A DNA stretch of 64,000 nt from Pseudomonadota bacterium. GTDB lineage: Bacteria; Desulfobacterota; Desulfobulbia; Desulfobulbales; Desulfurivibrionaceae. A model generated the notes under the pieces. It ran no database searches, was not told where the DNA came from, and was given only the letters and a program-made list of their open reading frames with translations. The stretch's first letter is position 1; each line of letters opens with the position of its first letter. This document shows, piece after piece, positions 50,785 to 59,087 of the stretch. The stretch covers positions 1-64,000 of the forward strand of contig JAHJRQ010000011.1 in the NCBI GenBank assembly GCA_018830485.1, given 5' to 3'. Both the position numbers and the translations under genes were made by a program.

Positions 50785-53499
50785 CTATCCGGAAATCCCC
50801 GTGCCATTGGGGGATGGGGAGGAAATCACCAATTTTTCAAGTTTGTCAAAAGTGTAGGTCGTGTCTTTTCGCAGATCGATATGTTGGGGGTCAACCGTTA
50901 TTCCCGAGCCTGCCAGGCTGGAAAAATCGGCGAATGCTGTGCCTTCCATGTCAAAATGGTGTTTGGCGAGGACGGCGAAATCATTGCCGTAAGCCCTGAA
51001 AAGCAGGGCCTGGGGATACCGTGCCTGGAGTTCGGTGGCGAATTCCAGAAAAAATCGATTTCCCCGCTCCCATCCCTGCCGCTTGTTGTATTCCAGGACG
51101 TTGGTCAGATGCAGAACATGGAGGCAACTGTATTCCTGGAGATTCCGGTTATTCTGCAGAAAGATCCGCAGGTAGTCCTCATTGTACAGCCCGGTCAGTT
51201 TGTCATTGAAGAAGTACGAAAATCTCTTTTTCTCAATATCCGTGATCGGCGCCTGGGTGATGGACACCGGGCTTGTCGTCCCTTTGAGTGCGGTGAGGGC
51301 CGCCTCGACGACTGTGGGATGAAACTGGCTGCCGGCGAGTGCGGCAAGCTCGTCCAGGGCTTCCTGGATTTTTTTCCGCGGCTTATAGATGCGGTTGGTG
51401 GTCATGGCATCAAAGGCATCGGCAGCGGTCAGGATGCCGGAGAGCAAAGGAATGTCGTTGCCTCGCAGTCCGTCGGGGTATCCGTGGCCGTCATACCGTT
51501 CATGGTGGTGGAGAATGATCTCGGCCAGTTCCTTGTACATTTCGATGTTGGAAAGCATTTCGTGGCCGGCCGAGGCATGGAGTTTGATCAGATCATAGTC
51601 CAAGGTGCTGAGTTTTCCCGGTTTGAGAAGAACCGAGTCCGGGGTGGCTATCTTGCCGATGTCATGGAGGATGGCCGCCTTGTAAAGCTTCGCCGTCTCC
51701 TGCGGCGGAACGCCCATCTCCTTGGCGATCTGCTGGCAATACCGGGCCACCCGTTCGGTGTGTCCCGCCGTGTAGGTGTCCCGTTGTTCGATCATGTCCA
51801 CAAAGGTGAAGATCGTTTCTTCATAATTGGCGGTGCGCTCTATGGTAAGTCTGGCTACTTCCTCCCGGTGGCGAAAGGAGCCAATGGCGAAGCCAAGATC
51901 CCCTGCAAGTTCTTCGAGCATGGCGATCTCTTCCCGTTCAAACCCTTCGTGCAGCCAGGTATAGACCGTGAGTGCGCCAAGCGGTTCAGTCGATTGCCTG
52001 GTCCGCAGGGGGAGGGCGATAACCGACTGAAACCCTTTCATTTCAAGCTGATCGCGCCAGGGGGTAAAATCCTGATCTTGGTGGCGGTCATTGATCACCG
52101 TGGTGTCTTCGCGGATACATCTGGCTGTCGGGCTGTGAAAAAATGAAACTTCCGGGACAACGACAGCATAGGGGGGATCGGCCAGGTATTTTTCGACATC
52201 GTCGGAGCTGTATATGGTCTGAATCCTGTCATCCTTCAGCAGACCGATCCAGCAGAAGCCGTAGTGCCCATGTTGGACGAATCGTTCGCAGGACTTTTTC
52301 AGCAGGACTTCCAGGTCGGGAGAGGTGATCAGTAGTTTGTTGATGTCGGCCACGGTCTGCAGGATGCCCTTGAGATAGATCTGTTGATCGAGAAGGGCGT
52401 TGACCTTTTCCGTTCGTTGCGCCACCTTGCTTTCGAGGCTGACATTGAGCAGGTCCACCTCACGTTTTTTCTTGCGCAGGCTCCGGTTGAGGAGAAGAAT
52501 GTACCAGGCGACGGAGAAAACCAGGAAGACAACCGCGCCCAGAAGGGCAAATTGCCGCCAATACCGGGTGAGAACATCCGTGAGGGAGAAAGTGCCATAG
52601 TATTGATAGGGGCCGATTTTCAGATCAAAAAGGCAGTCATGCACGGGCTGATAATTCAGGGGAATGGTCCAGCCGGCCGATTGGCTGACCAGGGCCGCCG
52701 GATGGGTGCTTTCCATGGTCATCAGCGCACCGGCCACCAGGCGGGCAATTCTGTCCGGGGTGGTTTTGGTCGCGGCCATGGGCCATTCCGGGTAGAGCGC
52801 GGTGCTGAGCAGAAAGGGGAAGCCCTGTTCGGTTCGCTGATGAAGAATCTTCAGATCCTTCAGACGGATGGTCCCGTTTTCCGCCATTCGTTCAAGGGTG
52901 TCGGTGCGGGCTGTTCCGGCGTCAACCGTCCCCGCAAGCACGGCATGGACAACACCCTCATGGGTGCCTGCATAGCGCAAAAAGGAAAAATCGCTGAACG
53001 GGTCCATGGCCTGTTTGTGAAACTCCCGCCAGGCCACGATCCAGCCGCCGAAAGAGAGGGAATCCACAGCCATGAAGGACTTTCCCTTGAGATCGGCGAG
53101 GGTGTTGATGTCGTGGCGGCCGGTCTTGGTGAAAATCACGCCGCCAAAGGTTGTTGTCTGCTGTCCCGGGAGATTCTGGTTGATCAGGGTGGCAATCCGG
53201 CTGATTCCGGAGAGTTTCTCCAGTTCCACATAAAAAGCGGGATTGGTCAGCACGAAATCGACCCGGTTCTGTTGCACGGCCTGATGAATCTCTTTGAATC
53301 CCAGCGGGGTGATGGCGAAATGGAAATCGGGGAGTGTTGCGGAGAGGTAGTCCGCGGTTGCGGACCATTTTTCCACGGCGATATCCTCTCCGCTTTTGGC
53401 GAGGACGCCTATGGAAATGGTCTGGGGAGCCGCCCGCAGCAGGTGCGGCTGGACCAGGAGAAAGACAAGCAAGCAGGTCGTCCGGAAAAGTACAGTCAT
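50785..53499 (-). CDS. PhnD-like sensor - TM - GAF - HD-GYP - degenerate GGDEF protein
   Basis: A 904-residue five-part signalling protein. Signal peptide, then a PhnD/SsuA-like periplasmic binding domain (IGVLAKSGEDIAVEKWSATA), a TM (ALLGAVVFLVFSVAWYILLL), a GAF domain, an intact HD-GYP domain (LHDIGKIATP and HHHERYDGHGYPDGL, metal ligands present) and a C-terminal GGDEF fold whose site reads YGNDF, so probably not a cyclase. HD-GYP proteins hydrolyse cyclic-di-GMP. The sensor domain of the phosphonate/thiosulfate-type family suggests that a small periplasmic ligand controls it. The start at 53499 gives a normal signal peptide. Confidence 0.85.
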   Translation of the reverse strand: MTVLFRTTCLLVFLLVQPHLLRAAPQTISIGVLAKSGEDIAVEKWSATADYLSATLPDFHFAITPLGFKEIHQAVQQNRVDFVLTNPAFYVELEKLSGISRIATLINQNLPGQQTTTFGGVIFTKTGRHDINTLADLKGKSFMAVDSLSFGGWIVAWREFHKQAMDPFSDFSFLRYAGTHEGVVHAVLAGTVDAGTARTDTLERMAENGTIRLKDLKILHQRTEQGFPFLLSTALYPEWPMAATKTTPDRIARLVAGALMTMESTHPAALVSQSAGWTIPLNYQPVHDCLFDLKIGPYQYYGTFSLTDVLTRYWRQFALLGAVVFLVFSVAWYILLLNRSLRKKKREVDLLNVSLESKVAQRTEKVNALLDQQIYLKGILQTVADINKLLITSPDLEVLLKKSCERFVQHGHYGFCWIGLLKDDRIQTIYSSDDVEKYLADPPYAVVVPEVSFFHSPTARCIREDTTVINDRHQDQDFTPWRDQLEMKGFQSVIALPLRTRQSTEPLGALTVYTWLHEGFEREEIAMLEELAGDLGFAIGSFRHREEVARLTIERTANYEETIFTFVDMIEQRDTYTAGHTERVARYCQQIAKEMGVPPQETAKLYKAAILHDIGKIATPDSVLLKPGKLSTLDYDLIKLHASAGHEMLSNIEMYKELAEIILHHHERYDGHGYPDGLRGNDIPLLSGILTAADAFDAMTTNRIYKPRKKIQEALDELAALAGSQFHPTVVEAALTALKGTTSPVSITQAPITDIEKKRFSYFFNDKLTGLYNEDYLRIFLQNNRNLQEYSCLHVLHLTNVLEYNKRQGWERGNRFFLEFATELQARYPQALLFRAYGNDFAVLAKHHFDMEGTAFADFSSLAGSGITVDPQHIDLRKDTTYTFDKLEKLVISSPSPNGTGISG

Positions 53500-53711
53500 G
53501 GTCTGCCTGTGAAAAGGTGATAAGGCTTGGCGCGACTGGGCTCCGAGCTTGGGCACGGTTGTCCGCGGGCCGCCCTATACCCTAACACCGGGGCGGCCAT
53601 GGCGTCAAGTGGCCCTCTGGGTCAGGCGAATCCGGGTGATTCAGAGGGAGGGGAGTCTTTCCCTGGCAATCGATTGGGGCGGTCGGACGTATGGCAGTCC
53701 GCTGATTCCCC

Positions 53712-53741
53712 TTGACAGTGCCGGGAATTTTTTTGTATTAT
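53712..53741 (+). promoter_or_regulatory. Sigma70 promoter of the Arn-like cassette
   Basis: A perfect TTGACA (53712-53717) and TATTAT (53736-53741) are spaced by 18 nt, 177 nt before the first cassette gene. A long untranslated leader follows. Confidence 0.65.
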
Positions 53742-53917
53742 TTCGCGACCATCCAGCCGGGGGCAGGTATTTTTTCAAGGGGCGCGACGCCGCTGCCAAA
53801 GCAGGTGGCGGTGGGTGTGTCTGTTTCCCCCGGAATCTTCCACTGGGCTCGTCCCTGTTTCCCTCCTGCCGACTACGGACCCCAAAGAGCGCAGTGACCA
53901 TCGTGCCAACTTCCTCC

Positions 53918-55555
53918 ATGCAGAAATGGCTTTTTCGCGGCGCGGCACTTCTGTTCGCCGCCACCCTTGCCGCCCTTGGCGTGTACATCTTCTGCTCGTA
54001 CCGGGCGTTCTTCAGTTCCGACGCCGCCATTGCCAATATCCTGGCGGAAGAAATTGTCCGGGCCGGCGAGCTTTTTCCAAAAAACTGGTGGTATGTCAAC
54101 GATGATCTCTGGGTGTTTTACAAGCATCTGCTGCTGATCCCGTGGGTCATGGCCGGGGAAAACAGCTTTTTTGCCCATGGCGTTTCCGTTGCCGTCGTGG
54201 TCCTGATTACCATGGCGGTGCTCGCCTTGCTCCTAAGGGATCTGGGACTGTCGAAAACAGCGGCGCTGATGGGTTGCATCATTATCGGCCTGGGGTATTC
54301 GCCCCTGTATCTGCGGGAGGTTTACGGCGAGGCCGCCTACACCTGGTACTTTGCCTTCATCATTTCCTTTCTGCTCCTGTGGCTCCGCGCCGACCGGCCG
54401 GATTCCGGAAAGAATGCGAGGCGGGCCTTGTTCGGCCTTCTGCTCGTTCTTCTCTATCTCGTGGTGCTCGAAAATCCGGTGCGGTTTATGATTTACTACG
54501 TCGCGCCGTTTTGTGGCGCTTTCCTGCTGCTTGTGTATGCGGAGCGGGAGGCGCTGCGCAGGGGCGAATACGGTGATTGGCGGGCAGCGCTTTCTGCCAA
54601 GAGCATTCCGGCGGGAGCCATTGCCGGGGTGTTCGTGCTGGGGGTCTTCTGCTATAAGGTGTTGCTCGCCGAGGTTCTCCATGCCGAAGGCGCCAATCGT
54701 GCGCTGCTGGTCCCGCTCCAGGAACTGCCTTTCCATGCCGCCTATTCGGTGCTGGGGCTGTTGCACTTCATCGGCGCTGAGTGGCAGGACAAGGTGGAAT
54801 TGGCCTCCGTGGAAGGGGTGGTTTCCCTGTTGCGGTTGGGGTTCTACCCCCTGGCCCTAGTGCTTCCAGCCTACTATGCCAAGAGAAATTTTTCCCGCCT
54901 GGAGCAGGGGCAAAGATTTTTCGTGGTCCTCTCCTACCTCGGCTTTGCCCTGATCTTCTTTTTATACTCGGTGAGCACCCTGCACGAAAATGCGTACGCC
55001 GCCCGCAACAACATCAGGTATATCATTCCCTATTTGATGATGGTTCTGGTCTGCCCGGTGGTGGTGTGGCGTTTTTTCCCCCAGATCGCCAAGGCGGCGC
55101 TGGGCGTGGCCTTGGTGCTCGCAATCGTTTCCACCTGGAACAACATCTCCCCCGAGGGCTGGCGGGAGACGGCCCAATCCCGCGCCGATCTGATCACGGT
55201 TCTCAAAAAACGCGGGCTGGTCTCCGGGTATGCCCCGTACTGGGATTCGCACGTCTACACCGTGCTGAGCAAGGGCGAGGTCAGCATCCGGCCCCTTGAT
55301 ATCGACACGCGCGGAGTCGGCTTGTGTCTGTGGCTCTCCAGCGACCGCTGGTACGAAAAGGGCTATGCCGACGGCAAGGTTTTCTTTCTTGTGCCCAGTG
55401 AAAAGCTCGAAAACTGGGAGGATGGGTGCGAAACCCTTTCCCTGCCCCAGCCCGTCGAATCCTTTCCCCATGGCAACTACACGGTGTTTGTCTTTTCTGA
55501 GAATCCCCTTCCCGGCATCGTCGAGAAAGGGCGCGTCTGCAGAGAGGGCGAATGA
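53918..55555 (+). CDS. GT-C-type multi-pass membrane glycosyltransferase-like protein
   Basis: A 545-residue protein with about ten TM helices. After TM1 the first external loop reads FFSSDAAIANILAEEIVRAG, then FPKNWWYVNDDLWVF, the acidic-loop pattern of GT-C/ArnT-like lipid-linked sugar transferases. The C-terminal 100 residues form a soluble tail. Its placement before ArnC-like, ArnB-like and ArnE-like genes suggests it transfers a lipid-linked amino-sugar to an acceptor. A GTG at 53894 with a purine-rich site is an alternative start. No close family is recognised. Confidence 0.65.
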   Translation: MQKWLFRGAALLFAATLAALGVYIFCSYRAFFSSDAAIANILAEEIVRAGELFPKNWWYVNDDLWVFYKHLLLIPWVMAGENSFFAHGVSVAVVVLITMAVLALLLRDLGLSKTAALMGCIIIGLGYSPLYLREVYGEAAYTWYFAFIISFLLLWLRADRPDSGKNARRALFGLLLVLLYLVVLENPVRFMIYYVAPFCGAFLLLVYAEREALRRGEYGDWRAALSAKSIPAGAIAGVFVLGVFCYKVLLAEVLHAEGANRALLVPLQELPFHAAYSVLGLLHFIGAEWQDKVELASVEGVVSLLRLGFYPLALVLPAYYAKRNFSRLEQGQRFFVVLSYLGFALIFFLYSVSTLHENAYAARNNIRYIIPYLMMVLVCPVVVWRFFPQIAKAALGVALVLAIVSTWNNISPEGWRETAQSRADLITVLKKRGLVSGYAPYWDSHVYTVLSKGEVSIRPLDIDTRGVGLCLWLSSDRWYEKGYADGKVFFLVPSEKLENWEDGCETLSLPQPVESFPHGNYTVFVFSENPLPGIVEKGRVCREGE

Positions 55556-55565
55556 CCGTGGTTTT

Positions 55566-55667
55566 CAGCAGGAGGTTGAAAAACTCGTTTTCCGGCACCC
55601 TGCGTGCGACCCAGGGATGGATCGTGGTTGAAGAAAGCCCGGACGGCTTTTTTCAACATCCTGTTAG
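55566..55667. repeat. Three-copy inverted-end element, copy B (compact)
   Basis: A 102-bp copy without insertion: left end AGCAGGAGGTTGAAAAACTC, right end the near inverse (TTTTTTCAACATCCTGTTAG), internal CTGCGTGCGACCCAGGGATG. It serves as reference for copies A (15248) and C (58846). It separates two cassette genes. Confidence 0.75.
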
Positions 55668-55700
55668 AGCGGCACGCGTCAACGATACAGAGGAATTCCC

Positions 55701-56645
55701 ATGGACAAGCCGGTAAAGATCAGCGTGGTATCCCCGGTGTATGGCTGCCGGGCGTGTCTAGGCGCGCTCTGCGAAAGGGTTGCCGCAACCCTTGCCCCCA
55801 TTGCCGACGATTTTGAGATCATTCTGGTCAACGACGCCTGCCCCCAGGGTTCGTGGGAGCAGATCCAGGCGCTTGCCCGCCAGGACCCCAGAATCAAGGG
55901 GATCAATCTTTCCCGCAATTTCGGCCAGCACTACGCCATCACCGCCGGGCTCGACCATGCCCGGGGCGACTGGGTGGTGGTGATGGACTGCGACCTCCAG
56001 GACAAGCCCGAGGAGATCGATAAGCTCTACGCCAAGGCACGGGAGGGCTACGACATCGTTTTCGGGCAGAGGGTGGAGCGGCAGGACAGCTTTTTCAAGA
56101 GGCTCTCCTCCCGCCTGTTTTACTGGGTGCTGGAGTATTTCACCGACACGGAGCATGACAAGACCATTGCCAATTTCGGCATCTTTTCGCGCCAGGTGAT
56201 CGAAACCGTCAACCGCTTCCGGGAGCAGAACCGTTCTTTTCCGCTGTTTGTCAAGATCGCCGGCTTCAAGAGGACCCAGATCCCGGTGGAGCACGATGAC
56301 CGGTTGTACGGCAAATCCTCCTACAATTTCAGCAAACTGGTCAATCTGGCCATCGACTCCATCGTGGCCCACTCCAACAAACCGCTGCGGCTCTTCATCC
56401 AGTTCGGCTTCTTCATTGCCCTGGGCAGCATGCTCTACGCCCTGTGGCTGGTGTTGAGCTATTTCCTCTACGGCGATATCACCGAGGGTTGGACCAGCCT
56501 GATGGTTTCGATGTTTTTCATGTTCGGCCTTCTTTTCGGCATTTTGGGGATTCTGGGCCTGTACATCGGCAAGATCTTCGACGAGGTCAAAGGGCGGCCG
56601 CTGTACATCATCCAGGAAGTTGTCAATATCGAGCCCAGGTCATGA
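55701..56645 (+). CDS. Family 2 glycosyltransferase (ArnC/GtrB-like)
   Basis: A 314-residue GT2 enzyme with KISVVSPVYG, LVNDACPQGS and the DxD-like catalytic site VVVMDCDLQDKPEEID, plus two C-terminal TM helices (LRLFIQFGFFIALGSMLYAL and the next), the ArnC/GtrB/DPM1 arrangement. These enzymes load a sugar onto undecaprenyl phosphate. It overlaps the WbqC gene by 4 nt. Here it likely loads a 4-amino-4,6-dideoxyhexose, inferred from neighbours. Confidence 0.9.
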   Translation: MDKPVKISVVSPVYGCRACLGALCERVAATLAPIADDFEIILVNDACPQGSWEQIQALARQDPRIKGINLSRNFGQHYAITAGLDHARGDWVVVMDCDLQDKPEEIDKLYAKAREGYDIVFGQRVERQDSFFKRLSSRLFYWVLEYFTDTEHDKTIANFGIFSRQVIETVNRFREQNRSFPLFVKIAGFKRTQIPVEHDDRLYGKSSYNFSKLVNLAIDSIVAHSNKPLRLFIQFGFFIALGSMLYALWLVLSYFLYGDITEGWTSLMVSMFFMFGLLFGILGILGLYIGKIFDEVKGRPLYIIQEVVNIEPRS

Positions 56646-57334
56646 AGAAGGTCGCCATTCTCCAGTCCAACTACATCCCCTGGAAGGGATATTTCGACAT
56701 CATCGGCAGCGTCGACGAGTTCGTGCTCTACGACGACATGCAGTACACCAAGAACGACTGGCGCAACCGCAACAAGATCAAGACCCAAAAGGGCCTGGAG
56801 TGGATCACGATTCCGGTGCGGGTGGAATCATTGTCCCAGACGATCCTTTCGACCAGGATCGCCAATCCGGCCTGGCACAAGCAGCACTGGAAGATGCTGG
56901 CCCAGAACTACGCCAAGGCCGCCCATTTCAAGGAGTATAAGGATGTTTTCGAGGCGCTGTATCTGGGCGCCACCGAAACCTTTCTCAGCGAGATAAACCG
57001 GAAATTCATCCAGGCCATCAACGGGCTGCTGGGGATCACCACCACCATTCGCTGCTCCAGCGAATTCACCCTGGCGCCGGGGAAAAGCGAACGCCTCCTG
57101 GAGTTATGCAAGACACTGGGGGCGAGCACCTATCTGAGCGGCCCGGCAGCCAAGGACTATCTCGACGCCGCGATTTTCGCCGAAGCGGGGATCGCGGTCG
57201 AATGGATGGACTACAGCGGCTACCCCGAATACACCCAGCTCTTCCCGCCCTTTGAGCACGGGGTGAGCATTGTGGATCTGCTGTTCAACGAGGGCGCCAA
57301 TGCCCCGAAATTCATGAAAGGCGTGCAACGATGA
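56642..57334 (+). CDS. WbqC-family protein
   Basis: A 230-residue WbqC-like protein (KVAILQSNYIPWKGYFDIIG and MQYTKNDWRNRNKIKTQKG). The family is found in O-antigen and surface polysaccharide loci, often near amino-sugar genes, and is suspected to help add an acyl or aminoacyl group; I am not sure of any demonstrated reaction. The ATG overlaps the GT2 stop and its stop overlaps the aminotransferase start, so the three are translationally coupled. Confidence 0.88.
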   Translation: MKKVAILQSNYIPWKGYFDIIGSVDEFVLYDDMQYTKNDWRNRNKIKTQKGLEWITIPVRVESLSQTILSTRIANPAWHKQHWKMLAQNYAKAAHFKEYKDVFEALYLGATETFLSEINRKFIQAINGLLGITTTIRCSSEFTLAPGKSERLLELCKTLGASTYLSGPAAKDYLDAAIFAEAGIAVEWMDYSGYPEYTQLFPPFEHGVSIVDLLFNEGANAPKFMKGVQR

Positions 57335-58467
57335 TTCCCTTCAACAAGCCCCCGCATACCGGCAACGAAGAGCAGTACGTCCTCGAGGCGATGAAGAGCC
57401 CGCGGATTTCCGGTGATGGCCCGTTCGGCAAGCGGTGTCAGCGGTGGTTCGAAGAGCAGCTCGGCTGCCGGAAAACCCTGCTCACTCCCTCCTGCACCCA
57501 TGCCCTGGAGATGGCCGCGATCCTCATCGGCATCCAGCCTGGGGATGAGGTGATCATGCCCAGCTATACCTTTGTCAGCACCGCCAATGCTTTTGCCCTG
57601 CGCGGGGCGCGCATCGTCTTCGTGGACATCCGCCCGGACACCATGAACATCGACGAAACCCGGATCGAGGCGGCGATCACCCCGCAAACCAAGGCCATTG
57701 TGCCGGTGCATTATGCCGGGGTGGGCTGCGAGATGGACACCATCATGACCCTGGCCGAGAAGTATGGCCTTTTTGTCATTGAGGATTCGGCCCAGGGGAT
57801 GATGAGCCGCTACAAGGGCAGGCCGCTGGGGACCATCGGTCATCTCGGCTCCTACAGCTTCCATGAGACCAAGAACTACACCAGCGGCGGCGAGGGCGGG
57901 CTGCTGATCATCAACGATAGCCGCTTTACCGAGCGGGCCGAGATCATCCGCGAGAAAGGCACCAACCGCAGCCAGTTTTTCCGCGGCATGGTGGACAAGT
58001 ACAGTTGGGTGGACATCGGCAGCAGCTACCTGCCCTGCGAGCTCCAGGCCGCCTACCTCTGGGGGCAGTTGGAGGTGGCGGAGGATATCAACGCAAACCG
58101 GCTCACAAGCTGGCGGGCCTACCGCGACACGCTTGCCCCCCTGGCTGCGGCCGGAGTCATCGAACTTCCGGTGGTCCCGGAAACCTGCCAGCACAATGCC
58201 CACATGTTCTATCTCTTAGTCAAGGATCTGGAGGAGCGCACCGCGCTGCTCGATCTTTTCAAGCAGTATGTGATCTGGGCGGTGTTCCACTATGTGCCGC
58301 TGCACAGCGCGCCGGCCGGGTTGAAATACGGGCGTTTTTCCGGCAGGGATATCCATACCACCAGCCAGAGCGAACGGCTGATCCGTTTGCCGCTGTATTA
58401 TGGCATTACCACGGAAGAGGTTGATACGGTCTGCGAGAAAATCACGGAATGGAGCGGGAAAAACTGA
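57331..58467 (+). CDS. rffA: DegT/DnrJ/EryC1-type sugar aminotransferase (RffA/WecE-like)
   Basis: A 378-residue PLP enzyme starting MIPFNKPPHTGNEEQYVLEA, the RffA/WecE pattern, with the PLP lysine in YSFHETKNYTSGGEGGL. RffA makes dTDP-4-amino-4,6-dideoxygalactose from the 4-keto sugar and glutamate; ArnB is a relative. No RmlA/RmlB genes are in the window, so the dTDP-keto sugar must come from elsewhere. It overlaps neighbours by 4 nt and 1 nt. Confidence 0.93.
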   Translation: MIPFNKPPHTGNEEQYVLEAMKSPRISGDGPFGKRCQRWFEEQLGCRKTLLTPSCTHALEMAAILIGIQPGDEVIMPSYTFVSTANAFALRGARIVFVDIRPDTMNIDETRIEAAITPQTKAIVPVHYAGVGCEMDTIMTLAEKYGLFVIEDSAQGMMSRYKGRPLGTIGHLGSYSFHETKNYTSGGEGGLLIINDSRFTERAEIIREKGTNRSQFFRGMVDKYSWVDIGSSYLPCELQAAYLWGQLEVAEDINANRLTSWRAYRDTLAPLAAAGVIELPVVPETCQHNAHMFYLLVKDLEERTALLDLFKQYVIWAVFHYVPLHSAPAGLKYGRFSGRDIHTTSQSERLIRLPLYYGITTEEVDTVCEKITEWSGKN

Positions 58468-58829
58468 TGGCACATCTGTACATCTTCGGCACCATACTCT
58501 TTACGGTTTACGGCCAGTTGATCATCAAGTGGCGGGTGCCGTTTCACGGGAGCCTGCCCGGCGAGATGCTCCCCAAGCTGATTTTTCTGCTCAAGCTGTT
58601 TTTCGACCCCTTTATCATGAGCGGCTTTGTCGCGGCCTTTGTGGCCTCGCTCTGCTGGATGGCCGCCATGACCGCCTTTGATCTCAGCTATGCCTATCCC
58701 TTCATGGGCCTCAACTTTGTCCTGGTGTTTCTGGCCTCGGCGATTCTGCTCAACGAACAGGTCACCCTGTACAAGGTGGTTGGCTTGACCCTTATTGTGC
58801 TGGGAATCCTCATCTCAAGCAGGGGCTGA
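58467..58829 (+). CDS. EamA/SMR-type small transporter (ArnE/ArnF-like)
   Basis: A 120-residue protein with four TM helices, the last LTLIVLGILISSRG, like half-size EamA/SMR proteins ArnE and ArnF that flip undecaprenyl-phosphate-linked aminoarabinose. It is the last cassette gene, with TGATG overlap (1 nt) to the aminotransferase. By context it is the flippase of the lipid-linked amino-sugar. Only one half is encoded, so it would work as a homodimer. Confidence 0.75.
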   Translation: MAHLYIFGTILFTVYGQLIIKWRVPFHGSLPGEMLPKLIFLLKLFFDPFIMSGFVAAFVASLCWMAAMTAFDLSYAYPFMGLNFVLVFLASAILLNEQVTLYKVVGLTLIVLGILISSRG

Positions 58830-58845
58830 TTTCCTCCCCCATTCT

Positions 58846-59087
58846 TAGCAGGGTGTTGAAAAACTCGTTCTTCGATGCCCCTGCGTGCGATCCAAGGATG
58901 ATGGAACCCTAACAACTCGTCTCCCCGGCGAAGGCCGAGGTCCAGCCTTATTGTAACTGCTTGAAAACACTGGGTTCCGGCCTCCGACGGAATGACAGGA
59001 TATCGCGGTGTTTGAGTTGTTACATGTCCATCAAGGATGGATCGTGGTTGAAAAAAGCCAGGATGGCTTTTTTCAATATCCTGTTAG
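58846..59087. repeat. Three-copy inverted-end element, copy C (interrupted)
   Basis: Left part 58846-58900 and right part 59032-59087 match copy B (55566) end to end. A 131-bp element (58901-59031) interrupts it. The right end supplies the stop codon (TAA on the minus strand, 59084-59086) of the neighbouring L,D-transpeptidase gene. Confidence 0.75.
58901..59031. mobile_element. 131-bp nested MITE with 8-bp target duplication
   Basis: Terminal inverted repeats (ATGGAACCCTAACAACTC against ATGGACATGTAACAACTC, 14 of 18) flank a core containing palindromes related to 22313-22379. CAAGGATG is present on both sides (58893-58900, 59032-59039), a direct target duplication, so it inserted into a pre-existing copy of the other element. 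It encodes nothing and would need a transposase in trans. Confidence 0.75.
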
